DNA from: Muricea muricata
Taxonomy: Eukaryota > Cnidaria > Anthozoa > Malacalcyonacea > Plexauridae
DNA length: 64,000 nt
Reading direction: 5' to 3'
Assembly: GCA_963855995.1 (NCBI GenBank)
Contig: OY979718.1
Location: forward strand, 39,121,059-39,185,058
The translations under genes and the position numbers were made by a program. Under the pieces are notes generated by a model, which saw only the letters and a list, made by a program, of their open reading frames with translations, had not been told where the DNA came from and did no database searches. The number at the start of each line of letters is the position of its first letter. The stretch's first letter is position 1. Shown one piece after another: positions 47,401-57,696 of the stretch.

Positions 47401-48425
47401 AAGTCAGCCATGTACAGGGTGTATAAAAAAAAAAGTAAACAAATCTGAAATCGCCCTCTGCTTCGCGAAGCGCCTCAATATACGATGTTTTTTTTATTAA
47501 AATAGATTGTTTTGGTTTTTATTATCTAGAATAAACCGAAAAAATAAGAAATTTAAAACGTCAATACCCGGGGGGGAGGGGTGTTCTGTCTTTTACGGCA
47601 ATATAAATATGCCTTGCGCACAAAACTTAAATGCTTAAAAGTAATTTTGACTTGATAAATGGAAAATTTGTCGGGTGCTGTATTGCTGCACAAAATTTCA
47701 GAAAATTTGCTCGAGTCCAAGCCGTTCAAAACGTCGCCCGAACTTCCATATTTTTAGCAAAATTAGCTTTGGCATGTTTAATTTATGTATTTACTTAATT
47801 TGCATGCAACTCCCAAGGGACATTTAATTAAAATTGGAACATTTCTTCACAAAAGCGATTCTTATTGAGAAAAAAATATACGTTCGCACGACGTTTTGAG
47901 TGGCTGAACAGCAATAAAACACCTAACATATTTTCTACCTACCAACTCAAAATTACTTTCAAGCCTTTAAATTTCGTGCGCAAGCCATTTTTAATGTGTT
48001 TCAAAATACGCACACCCCTGGGTTTGAAACACTTAAATTACGGAATATTTTCATTTATTCTACACCGTAAGTACCCCAGCAATGTATACTAATAAAAAGC
48101 TTCATACTTCAAGCCGCTTCGCGAGGTTGAGAGCCGTTTCAAAATTGTCTACTTTTTTTTTATACACCCTGTATAGTTAAACCACTACACTGTAGTTCTA
48201 GTTTTACAGGGTTGTGGTTTAGTGGCGCCTTTAAATCTTCTCGTCGTTATTTCTTGACGAAAACACAGGCAAATTTACTAAGTAAACAAGAAGGAGAAAA
48301 GTAGATGAAATACTTGAGTTAGAAATGATGCAATAAAATCCCTTTATAGCTTCGTGCATGTACTATTAAATATTTTACATTCGGGTATTTTTTGGACGAC
48401 AATGATTATCTGACGTCATTTACTG
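44470..48425. repeat. Very large imperfect palindrome, about 1.4-kb arms
   Basis: Left arm about 44470-45905, right arm about 46000-48425, centre near 45950. Paired landmarks: TTATCTGACGTCATTTRCTG at both outer ends; TTTACT..TAAACAAGAAG versus its complement near 44650; GACGAGAAGA..TTAAA near 45070 and 48235; CGCAAAGATGCGC near 45270 and 47365; TTGGGTTTAATTCCCAAACA at 45527 and 47075; GGCCGGCC at 45598 and 46290; and TTAAGAGTCTTATATGCAG at 45860 and 46028. The right arm has gained a mariner-like MITE. The left arm holds about 300 bp at 44660-44985 with no counterpart. No open frame spans it. Confidence 0.85.
47415..48171. mobile_element. Mariner/Tc1-type MITE in the palindrome's right arm
   Basis: TA duplications at 47413-47414 and 48172-48173 flank ends CAGGGTGTATAAAAAAAAAA and TTTTTTTTATACACCCTG. 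Subterminal phrases CTTCGCGAAGCG and CCGCTTCGCGAGG are also inverted. No transposase is encoded. The corresponding left-arm site near 45220 is empty, so insertion followed formation of the palindrome. Confidence 0.85.
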
Positions 48426-48429
48426 CTTA

Positions 48430-48595
48430 TCTGCGATGGAAAGGCTTCGCTGAAAATCTCTCCGCTTGGACCGAATACTCAGACACCAAAAGTCTTCCAA
48501 AAGTCTTCAAAGTGCGGATTGATTTAATAAAAATGGCAAAGACGATACAAAGAAGACATCTGGAGGAAATTCGAAGTAAAATGACAAAGAAATAG
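48430..48595 (+). other. Short open frame at the outer end of the palindrome
   Basis: A 67-codon frame from 48392 reads MDDNDYLTSFTAYLRWKGFA and ends with a basic, coiled-coil-like stretch (KMAKTIQRRHLEEIRSKMTK). It overlaps the palindrome edge and lacks a recognisable domain. Its promoter-side position mirrors exon 1 of the 44.25-kb gene, so it may be a duplicated exon or a chance frame. Confidence 0.2.
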
Positions 48596-48909
48596 GAAAA
48601 AAATTGCGAAGCAAATATAGGAAACGTAGAATTTGGTGTCGACATGTTCCAAGAAAGTTTTGCATAGTTAAATAGTCCTAATATCAGGAATCCTAAGGGG
48701 TAAAATGAGAACTGGGAATTGCCTATTTTTTGCTGCGAAAATTGCATTTTAAATACTGGGACGAGGATTCATTGGCCAAAAACAATAAACTGGGAATAGG
48801 ATAAAGATTTGAGCACCACATTCACTGGTACTATGGGATTTTTGTTATTATTAATAATCGAACCAAATGTTAAATTACACTAGTAATAGAGATAAAATAT
48901 CAATACATG

Positions 48910-51440
48910 AATACTATTATTTATGCTTTAAAAAGAATCGTTCGCATAAACTCGCTCGCCGGTCCTTCAATAGTGGAATGTCAATAAGTTCTCTTGCCTC
49001 AGTGTAACTAAGTTCCGGTAACATGATCCTTAACGCCCTTCTTTGAACTCTTTCAATGTCATCACTTAGGTATCCTGAGATACTAAAGTGCCAAACTTGA
49101 CAAGCATACTCCAAAACTGGTCTTATAACTGTAGTATATACGGTTGATAACGTTTTTGTGTTGGCGTTAGCTCGTTTCAGTAACCTAAGGATATACAATC
49201 TCTTCCCTGCTTTATTAAAAATTTTAGTAATGTGTTCACACCAATTCATATTATTTTGGATCATAACGCCTAGAATTCAGGCAGAATTAACACGTTGAAC
49301 CTCAATATTATCGATTACTAGCAACGGGAATTTCCGTTTTCTTTTACTGAAGTCTACAACCATTTCTTAGCATTTAGTCACATTTAATTTCATGTTGTTT
49401 TTAGCAGTCCAGTTTTAAGTATAATCTACAAGATCCTGGAGTTTACTGTTACAATAAGGCATGACATTTTCAGCAGCAGTACTGTCGTCAACGTACCCAT
49501 TTATCAGGCTATTCGGCAAGAAGATCATTTATCATCACTAGGAAAAGAACAGGTCCCAAAACAGTTTCTTGTGGCACTCCTCTGTTTAACGTTCTCGAAG
49601 AACAACTCCCCAGCCTCACGCATTGTCTGCATTCAGTTGAAAAACTTTTTAGCCAATTAAGCATAGTTGGGGGAACGTTTAAATCTATTATCTTGCGTAG
49701 CAAAATGTTATGGTCTATTAAGTCAAATGCCTTAGAAAAATCAAGCAAAAATACACTTACGGCACATTTTGACGAGTCGGTTTCCTTTAGAGGGTGCTGT
49801 ACCCAACTAATTAGATTATGGGTCGTTGAAGAATTTTTCAAAGAACCAAACTGCCTCCAGTCGATTTTATTTTTAATTGAACTAATCAACCAATCGGATA
49901 CAGATGATTCACAAGTTTTGGACAAGGTAGGTGTCAATGAAATAAAACGGAGATCAGTTGGGATATCTGCAGGTACTGATGTTTTGGGAATTGGAATAAC
50001 TTCCGCTTTTTTCCATACTGTGGGAACATGCTGTTGCTGTATCGAAGCATTGAACAGTGAGGCAACTGGCAAGACTAAGATATACGCTTTAAGGACCCAA
50101 TTTGGTATGCCATCTGAGCCTAACGATTTCGAAATAAAAATGTTAAACAGTTTGTCAAACACACTTTCTTCATGAATAATAAATTGAGGTTGTAGCATTC
50201 GTTAAATTCAAACTGATTTTCGGAAGGTTCTGGCTGTAATAGTGTGATTTCATTGGTGATGGATGTAAAGAAGTCGTTAATTTTATTTGCTGATGCATCC
50301 CCAGTAACAATCTCATTATCTAGAACCATGGACGATATTGCCTTTCTCTTTGGGTACGCAGCAAATTGCTTTATGCAATTCCACCACTTTTGGAGGTTAG
50401 GGTTAGATTTAAGCACATTTAAGCTGATCCATTTTCTTATCGAGATAGTTGGACCTCTCCATCTCTTCGTTTTCCTGTTTGATAAATTGTGTAAATAGTT
50501 ACACTTTTGGATTTCCCATCATGATACGCTTTTTGCCTGTCTTTAATAATTTCTTCAAATTCAGGCGTTACTCATGGTTTATCATTAGCATGTATTTTGA
50601 TAGATTTTTATAGAAAGAAACAATCCAGCCCAGTATTAATGACTTTCATGAAAATATCCAACTTGTCTCACATTTAACAGAACGATACACGGTGGACCAA
50701 TTATATTCGGCTAACCATTTTCCGAAAGCTGCCTTATTGGCTTCTATGTTACACCTAATTTTCACTTCATTGGTCACGTTTTTAGCCTGACTTCTGTTAA
50801 GGTTACATACCACAGAGTTATGATCGCTTAACCGATTGGGGAAAAAACTGATGTAGAATTGCACCAGTCAGACATATTCGTGAGAATTAAATCTAAAGTA
50901 ACGTTTTTCCTTGTGGGTTGCTTGACGATCTGCTTAAGCCCGAAATGTATAAGTAATAATGAAACGGGACATCTATTAAAGTCACCGACCAGAAAGACTC
51001 CTGCATTGGGGTGTTTTGTAAGAGCTAAGTCCAGTTTCGAGGTGATGTGGTTGATCAGGGCATTATTGTCATTAGCTGGTGGATGATAAATAACACACAC
51101 TATTAAGCATGAAAAATCTAGAGGAAGTTTATACGGTCTTAAATAGTTACATAGGGATTCGAAACTTTCATCTTGTAAATCAGACAATACTTTAAAAGGA
51201 ATAGATGATTTAATATATGCACACACGCCTCCTCCCAACTTATTAAGTTGATCACGTCCAACAAGGGAGTAACCACTCCCTTGAGCATTGGTACTTAGTC
51301 AAAATTTGGGCTAGGAAATAAAAACAGGACCCTGAAATTGATATGCTGTTTGGCTGATGAAGATTTATTAAAACAATTTGTTCATTATCATTGTTCTTAG
51401 TCATGAAACACAGCCATGACCGGATTGACCGCATCTAAAA
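48910..51440 (-). mobile_element. CR1-like LINE, nearly full ORF2, decayed
   Basis: Read on the - strand. Endonuclease at about 51290-50700: GRDQLNKLGGGVCAYIKSSI, VIYHPPANDNNALINHI, FLVGDFN, LDLILTN, LSDHNSVVC are AP-endonuclease signatures. A linker follows (about 50660-50200). Reverse transcriptase at about 50150-48917: LGSDGIPNWVLK, VIPIPKT, FLLDFSKAFDLIDHNILL, GVPQETVLGPVLF, MINDLL, then in a shifted frame GYVDDSTAAENVMP (the catalytic YVDD), and a thumb region ending ERVQRRALRIMLPE and SLCERFF. Several frameshifts and stops make it inactive. The YVDD form and domain order fit the CR1 group. Confidence 0.9.
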
Positions 51441-51932
51441 ACCTAATGTTTCGCATAAGAAGACTCAACGATTCTCAGTTTGAAACATTTTTCTGGACTA
51501 GTCTTTTTGGTTAAAAATAATAGAATAATCATTTGAGCGCCATGACATTACGGATAAAATGAAATACAACGACAAAAAGTTAAAGCGACAGATTTTGAGC
51601 GATTCCTTTTCGAAGCCATTTTGAGGAGATGGGAGGTTAAAATAGAATGAAATAATCTAGCTATGCTCGATCACACAATGGATGAGAGTTGAGAAGCGAG
51701 AGTTTGCGTGACTTCTCTTCAACCCGCTTATTTGCTCCGGTTGAACTTTAATGACTGCAACGCAGTAAACCAGCACGTCGCATAACTCAACATCGCTAAA
51801 CGGGGAATGAGAACACAAACTATCGAATCTATCAACCGTAATCTCCGATAACTAAGGCTTATTACTTTTTCCATTTACGCGAGTACAAATAATTCACAAA
51901 CACTGTATTCAAAAGTTTTAATTTATTGAATT
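51441..51932. other. Spacer between the LINE and the 52-kb exon
   Basis: Contains GGATGAGAGTTGAGAAGCGA-type phrases also seen near 3350, so probably part of a dispersed repeat. No gene supported. Confidence 0.3.
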
Positions 51933-52434
51933 TTAACAGATATGTGACAAAAACAACCTAATTTTACAATGTATACAAAAAATGCACTCACAGAATGTGT
52001 ACACAAACACGCATTCGCGAGGATTTTTCACAATGACTACAAAAACTGATCCGAAAGGAAAATCCACGTGGATTGTGCCCCCGGCATGGGGTCTCATATA
52101 CGGATGAAACGGCATGCTGATATGATTTCGCGGGGGGAGAATGTAAGGCCTGATCATTGAGCAAGTAGGGAACGTAGCAGGGGTAAATGGTGTTATCACG
52201 TGTGAAGGTAGAGTGGGCGGCAACACTGGACGTGATTTAAGGGACTATTGTGCTCGACACTGGTGAAAATGCTGATAATCGGGCGTCCCTCGGAGACTGT
52301 TCGAAATCAGACGTAACAAAAACCGACGGACTCGTAGAATCTTCGGGGCTCACCGGAGGAGTTGGAAATCGAAGCATTCGAGCATCAGTGACGGTGGGTC
52401 GAACTAAATCATTGCCGTAAGCCTTCAAAATCAT
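51933..52434 (-). pseudogene. Proline-rich coding exon with one-base frameshift, unrecognised
   Basis: From ATG at 52434 the - strand encodes MILKAYGNDLVRPTVTDARM, then RFPTPPVSPEDSTSP and FEQSPRDARLSAFSPVSSTI, where a stop intervenes near 52237. One base over, coding-like sequence resumes as SLKSRPVLPPTLPSHVITPF, ..CSMIRPYILPPRNHISMPFH and PYMRPHAGG. Base composition is more balanced than the surroundings. A proline/serine-rich N-terminus with a TPPVSPE motif is common in transcription factors, but no DNA-binding domain is visible, so that is only a guess. The sequence upstream (52719-52474) is also open on - (charged, KENENAGMYEN) and could be 5' coding or leader sequence. Frameshift by decay or by assembly error is unresolved. 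Confidence 0.4.
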
Positions 52435-52739
52435 TTCTAATAAAAAAAGACTGTGTTTTGGAAAAATTTTCCGTTAAACTTCGATCGACGACGTGTTCTC
52501 ATACATTCCCGCGTTCTCATTTTCCTTACTCGCGTCGCTTTGTCGGGCCTTCAGGAATGTTTCGGGCTCGTCGGAATGATCCGATGTGTCAAGCCATCTT
52601 GTGATCGATTGTGTCTTTTCGAGGTCTATGTTATTTGCCCGTGTGTCTTCGGTGCTTTCTCGGTCTTTCGACTTTCCGTCATCGTTGTCGTTCGTGTAAA
52701 TTCCTTTCTCAAATTTCAACTTCCCATAATCTGAGCAGA

Positions 52740-53328
52740 CGTGATCTAAGACTAATGGAAAGGCACTAGCGTCAGAAATAAAAAAAAGGCCTCTGCGGAG
52801 GAGTGTGCCGGTGTTGGGCCAGGGGCGGATCTAGCGGTAGTCAAGTAAGTCACGCGACTTACGTAAAAAAAAAACAAGAGATAATTAATATTCAAGATAA
52901 TTAATTATCTAATTAGTATTCTTTAAATTGCTTCGCACAGTGGCGCACTCCAGCTTATACATTTCGTACAGTGGCAAAGATGATTTATATTTGTAAGTGG
53001 TCCAGTTGCCAAACTTCATGCACCGGATCAGTCAAACAAGTCGATCGGTCAGATTCTAGCCATCTGATTGGCGTAGAGGTTACTTGACTCATCTTTGCGG
53101 GGGTCTGACTCATTTGTGTCATTTTTGAGCTTTATGATTCGTTCGCAAAAAGATTCTCCTCTCTTATTGGCTCAATCTTTTTGACTCATATTCATGAGGG
53201 GTGCATGATATACGCTTCTGATTGGATGATGGAAAAAGCCTCCTCCGAAGGGTAAACTATTAGCTATTAGCTACTAATCTAAACTGCTTCTTGACCGCAA
53301 AGGTTGATAAATAAATTACGTTAGAAAA
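52740..53328. other. Spacer with one orphan hAT-type end
   Basis: CAGGGGCGGATCTAGCGG at about 52820 resembles the terminal repeat of a hAT-type MITE, but no partner end was found downstream. The remainder up to 53328 has no gene signal. Confidence 0.3.
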
Positions 53329-53571
53329 ATGTATAGCTGCGACATCGTCAAATCGTTTTTCGAATTAAATGATCTCGAGGGATTGAAAACGGCAAACGCT
53401 GCTCTGTTAAAACAACTGAAGGTGGTAGATACGAGAGCGCTGGGCAGCGAAGAGCTTTTAGGCGCTATTACCAACACCAACTCGACGCTATCAAGAAATA
53501 TTGGAGCGGAGATTTATATACCGAATTACGTTCGGCAACAAAAGAAGAAGTGCACAGCGTTAAGGTGAGAA
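53329..53571 (+). CDS. Possible first exon of an unrecognised gene
   Basis: A frame from ATG at 53329 (MYSCDIVKSFFELNDLEGLK TANAALLKQL..) runs to a good donor GTTAAG/GTGAGA at 53572. A second overlapping frame (RYYQHQLDAIKKYWSGDLYT.. EEVHSVK) reaches the same donor in phase 0 and looks equally coding, so the true frame may switch by one base near 53430. No domain recognised. Composition is less AT-rich than the neighbours. Confidence 0.35.
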
Positions 53572-54213
53572 GATTAAGCTTACACTACTTTAAAATTTTA
53601 AGCCTTGCAAGCTACAATATAAGATTATAACAGTATTCTGTTTGAATGTCATGTTTATTAGCATATTTATGCGCGACGGTCAAAAGGTTAATAATTGTTA
53701 CTTGTATCAAAAGAAATTACATAATTAACCATACCAGAGCAATGCTGGCAATATTTTGGCTTCTGTTGTATATGCTTTGTTAGATTTTTATTTTTTTGTG
53801 TGGCCTCATGGTCTGGTGATATTATAGTCTTGTAATACGATATGCGAGATTTAATTTTAACTATCTGTATTGACATGTGTTGATATGCCAACGGAAATCT
53901 TAGTTTTGTTAAAAATATTCAACCCCGTATAGCATTTTTGTATGGGCTAATATATTAAGCATTGTTTATATATGATATCATATCTGATATGTTATATGTA
54001 ATTTTTTTGTTATAATTTTTTTATTTTGTTAAGTCAGTTTTGTTTGTACTTAAATTCTTAGATCTGAAGCTTCTGGAAATTGTTTGTATAGTTCTGTGTC
54101 TCTGGTGCTTGTAAATGATAATAGTTTAGTTCAAACTCTGAGGGTTTTAACCTCACTTGAGCTTTTCTTTAATGCAAATTTTTACTCGCATCACCCTTGC
54201 TTTTCCTCAGTTG

Positions 54214-54686
54214 CAGGGACCGCGGAGCAATTTTTGGATTGAGGGGGCCGAATGCTTAGCTTCCCAGGGGAGGGGAGGGGGATGGGGCAACAATCGAGCC
54301 CCCATTCTTGCTTCGTTCTTTTTCAATTTTTTTCCGTTTTTGTTAATTTTTTAAGTGTTTTTCTTAAACTATCTTGCGGTTGCGACGTGTTCATGTTTAT
54401 TGTTGGGGTTTTTTTTGTTCTTTATTAGTAAATATTGGAAAAAATATATGTATGTTTTCTCGACGCCAATCCTTTTGCCTCCTTTTGCTGGATTTCAGAG
54501 TGCGTTTTCCCAAAATCACAGCCAAAGTGTTAATGAGGTGCTCTTGACCTGAGCTGTAACGCTACTTATTGGAAAACGTCAAGTAGCACTGGTTATAATT
54601 AACTGCCATTCAATCAATCACAGGAAAATTATTGGGGGGGGGGGGGGGGGCAAGGCCCCCGGGCCCCCCCTCCTCCGCGGTCCCTG
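54214..54686. mobile_element. MITE with CAGGGACCGCGGAG ends at a splice-acceptor-like site
   Basis: Ends CAGGGACCGCGGAG and CTCCGCGGTCCCTG are perfect 14-bp inverted repeats. AGTTG is duplicated outside (54209-54213 and 54687-54691). The left flank TTGCTTTTCCTCAG/TTG has the form of an intron 3' end, and the right flank resumes TTGTGGCTGAGCATAG, which opens a coding-like frame. A run of about 18 Gs precedes a CCCCGGGCCCCCCC stretch near the right end. Confidence 0.8.
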
Positions 54687-54688
54687 AG

Positions 54689-54897
54689 TTGTGGCTGAGC
54701 ATAGTGAACACTTTGGCAAAACTATTAATAATCTTTTGCCTAAATGTGTATCAATGGAGAGTCTGGATACAGGATTAACTAAGGATGACTTGGTAAAGCA
54801 CGAAGCCATTGTAAATTGTGCTGATAAGATGTGGTCATCATTTTTATGCATTTGTGGCCTTTCCTCTGTTTTGCAGAGAAATATTTTTACCTACTAA
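54689..54897 (+). CDS. Possible exon downstream of the MITE
   Basis: Reading frame VAEHSEHFGKTINNLLPKCV, SMESLDTGLTKDDLVKHEAI, VNCADKMWSSFLCICGLSS to a stop at 54895-54897. Helical, charged composition looks protein-like. With the MITE removed, it would follow directly on TTTTCCTCAG. No family recognised, and continuity with the 53329 exon is not established. Confidence 0.35.
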
Positions 54898-54959
54898 TGC
54901 GATATGCGTTGACACTCAAACTTCTTTTGAGAGGCTGTTTACTTGATAACAATGTTCAA

Positions 54960-55130
54960 TACAGGATGAGTAAAAAATGAAAGGTCATATTCAAAATGAT
55001 ATGAAAGGTCGTATTAACTGCATAGCGACCACAATTTAACAGAAGTTACCTACATAAATACAATTCATAGTACACCCGATGAGATATACGGCTAATTTGA
55101 ATATGAAAAGGCATCAGTCTTTTTACTCCC
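54960..55130. mobile_element. Degenerate mariner-type MITE related to 63215-63600
   Basis: ATACAGGATGAGTAAAAAAT at the left and GGCTAATTTGAATATGAAAA, GGCATCAGTCTTTTTACTC at the right match the ends of the later element with several changes. Target duplications are not clear. Confidence 0.55.
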
Positions 55131-55645
55131 CCAGCTGTACGTGATGAATAAAATTCTTATAATTTTATTATAGATTTTTCAAACAATGTTGAGTGCATTG
55201 AACTATTTTAAGTTGTTATATTATACTTTCCACAATAGGTTCCAAAATTACCCACTCGGGGTAAATCTTACTCTAAAAAATGGTATAGTAAGACGGTTGT
55301 CCAATGAATGCCCATGTTGTTAAGTACTATTTAATAAACGAGCAGGAGTGCTTTATCAGATATAAAACGCGAGGCGCAGCCGAGCCTTTTATATTCTAAT
55401 AAAGCACAAATTGCGAGTATTTCAAATAGCTTGAAATACGATCCATTTTGTACCCATCTTGTGAGTTTGTTTGCGAAAGAATTTTCAGTGTAGATGTTGT
55501 ATAAGCCGAGAAATTTGAGGCAAAAGTTTGGTAAAAATGCACGTGTGTTTTATCACATATAAAGACTCCTTCACTGCTATGATTTCCTTTGCCTTTTGCT
55601 TATTAATTATTAATGATTTTTGAAAGGTAATTACTATCCCAATGC
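55131..55645. other. Non-coding stretch
   Basis: GCTTTATCAGATATAAAACGC and TATTCTAATAAAGC near 55350-55405 make a loose inverted pair. No gene. Confidence 0.3.
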
Positions 55646-55653
55646 ATGCAAAA

Positions 55654-55798
55654 CAGGGTTGCCAGATCACTGCATTTTTGAGGCTAAATCGTCATTAGTG
55701 TAGTCAAGTAAACAAAGAAAACAAAAGGCAAGTAAAAAGAAAAACAAAGAGCATTGTTGAAGATTTGGCCTCAAAAATGCAGTGATCTGGCAACCCTG
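55654..55798. mobile_element. 145-bp hAT-like MITE
   Basis: Perfect 8-bp duplication ATGCAAAA at 55646-55653 and 55799-55806. Ends CAGGGTTGCCAGATCACTGC ATTTTTGAGGC and their complement form a 31-bp terminal inverted repeat with no mismatch that I see, suggesting recent activity. Confidence 0.9.
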
Positions 55799-55806
55799 AT
55801 GCAAAA

Positions 55807-56570
55807 CGTGTAGTTTCTACCCCAAATCTAAATGGGGAAAAATCTGCCACATTCAGATTTGGGGTAAAAACTAGCCTCTCGTGCTTTCGGGTAGATATTA
55901 CCCCATTTTTTTGTGGTATAGATTGCGCCTTTTTTCGTAGGGGTAATAATCACCGTATTTTGGTCAAGAGTGAAAATTACCCCCATTTCTCATACGGAGA
56001 ATTTTTGCCGTTTAACAAAGTGCATTCATTGGACATCAGCTTTATCCCACTTTTGCAGGTAATTTTATCCTCTGCAGAGTTTTACAGTGCAGGTTCGAAT
56101 TCCGAATCAAGCCATCAATTGAGCGACGTTTATTATATTATATTTTTAAAATAAATCAGAACAAGGACATAATTAAAATATACTAGGAAGTTGTGTTGGA
56201 CGGCAAGTCATTTGCCTGGAAAGGGTATGATGGGTGCCCAAAGTCATTTCAATTGATAGCCTGTCGATTTCATTACCATTTGTATTGGTAAACGGTCAAC
56301 TTTGAGCCAAAACTACATCAGAATTTCCCTTCAAAATATTTGAAGTTATAGACAACGCTTTTTGTGCAATTCCTTCGGTTACTCATGATACGTGTTGCAA
56401 TAGGCAATTCCCATGATAGACTAAATTTTGATCCAGGCTCAACGTTCAAAATCTTTCATCACAGATGAAAAGAGCGTCTCAAAATTAGTAGAATTGCAAA
56501 ATTTGCCGCCGAAATGTTACACATGATGAAAAATATAGCCCTATGAAGTTTGCAAATTTTGTATGCAATT
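55807..56570. other. Non-coding stretch with small hairpin
   Basis: CTACCCCAAATCTAAATGGG / CAGATTTGGGGTAAAAACTAG at about 55817-55875 is a local inverted repeat. No gene. Confidence 0.35.
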
Positions 56571-56629
56571 ACGCACGGGAAAGCCTACCGCTTTCGCCTA
56601 AAATGTGGTAGGCTTTCTCGTGCGTAATA
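56571..56629. repeat. Perfect-looking hairpin
   Basis: ACGCACGGGAAAGCCTACCG and its near-complement GTAGGCTTTCTCGTGCGT enclose about 20 bp. No T-run follows, so it is not a terminator. Confidence 0.7.
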
Positions 56630-56649
56630 CATATAACTAGAAATACATG

Positions 56650-56830
56650 CATGAATGGACGGACGGACGAACGAACGGATGTACGGACGGATGGATGGAC
56701 GGACGGACGGATGGACGGACGGACGGACGGATGGACGGATGTCCGGACGGATGTCCAGACGGATGTCCGAACGGATATCCGGACGGATGTCCGGACGGAC
56801 GGATGGACGGACGAATGGATGGACGAGAGG
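56650..56830. repeat. GGAY minisatellite (GGACGGATG-type units)
   Basis: Tandem tetranucleotide-derived units GGAC, GGAT and GAAC with a local higher-order unit GGATGTCCGGAC repeated at 56735-56790. Overlapping open frames on both strands are artefacts of the repeat. Confidence 0.9.
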
Positions 56831-57435
56831 GTAAAACACGGATATGACAGTAAAACGCAGATGAGAGGGTAAAACGCGGATATGACTATAAAACGTGGAT
56901 GAGAGGGTAAAATGCGGATATGAGGGTAAAGCGTGGATAACATTGGTAATCATAACATTGGTAATCATCATTATAACATTTTAAGGGACCAATTACATTG
57001 GCGAGTTGTCTGCAAAGTGAGTTGAACTCGGGCACGGGAGTGATTTTAATCTTGAAAATGTAAACAAATATAAGTCATGAAACTCAAAATAGCAAATGAA
57101 TGACGTTTTATGTTTCAATACACGCTTTAATAACATTTTGGACTGCAAAAGTACAACATTTTACGAAAACCGAAATCGTAAAATTGAAAAGCGAAAAACC
57201 GATCGGGACCAATAGCTACTAAACAAAATTATCGCGGCCAGCCTAAAACTTCCTTCTATACGTAAGGAAGTCATAACATGCAATATACAAACCATTATAT
57301 ATTAATAAAAATTTTCCAACGATTTTTCGAGTGTTGTGCATTTTTAATCTTAATGCGTTTTTGAGCCATCCCGACACATGTATTTGCAATTTACAAGTCA
57401 ACACTGCAAGGCGAGTCAACTCACTTAGCCCCTTA
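56831..57435. other. Possible TTAA-flanked inverted-repeat element
   Basis: AAAACGCGGATATGA-type units at 56833-56945 extend the repeat region. Then TTAAGGGACCAATT (56982) faces AGCCCCTTAA near 57425, with AGTGAGTTGAACTCG and CGAGTCAACTCACT inside, giving a weak 450-bp inverted-repeat element. No protein. Confidence 0.4.
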
Positions 57436-57696
57436 AAGACCTCGACCGTAATTAAGACGGCATGACATGTAGAGCACAAATCTAGGGAGGGGGGAAATGA
57501 TTGGTTTCTTGTCATAATGGAAAATATCTACAGAAATGAGCGCATTACACCCGTTTTCAAAATTATAATATCTAATCCCAATTATTGGAATTTAGCGGCT
57601 GGCTATGCAAGCACATGGACTTGTCGGCTCTCGATCGCAAGTGAAATTCTGGAAATGTAGCAAAATCTCCCTGTAAAATTAAGTTGGAATAAAAAG

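Noticed and set aside
49693-50175. 160-codon + frame
   Set aside because: It is the antisense shadow of the LINE reverse transcriptase on the - strand.
56569-56971. Overlapping frames of SVRTSVRPSV-type and DGRTDGRTD-type repeats on both strands
   Set aside because: All derive from the GGAC/GGAT minisatellite; no start context or non-repeat domain.
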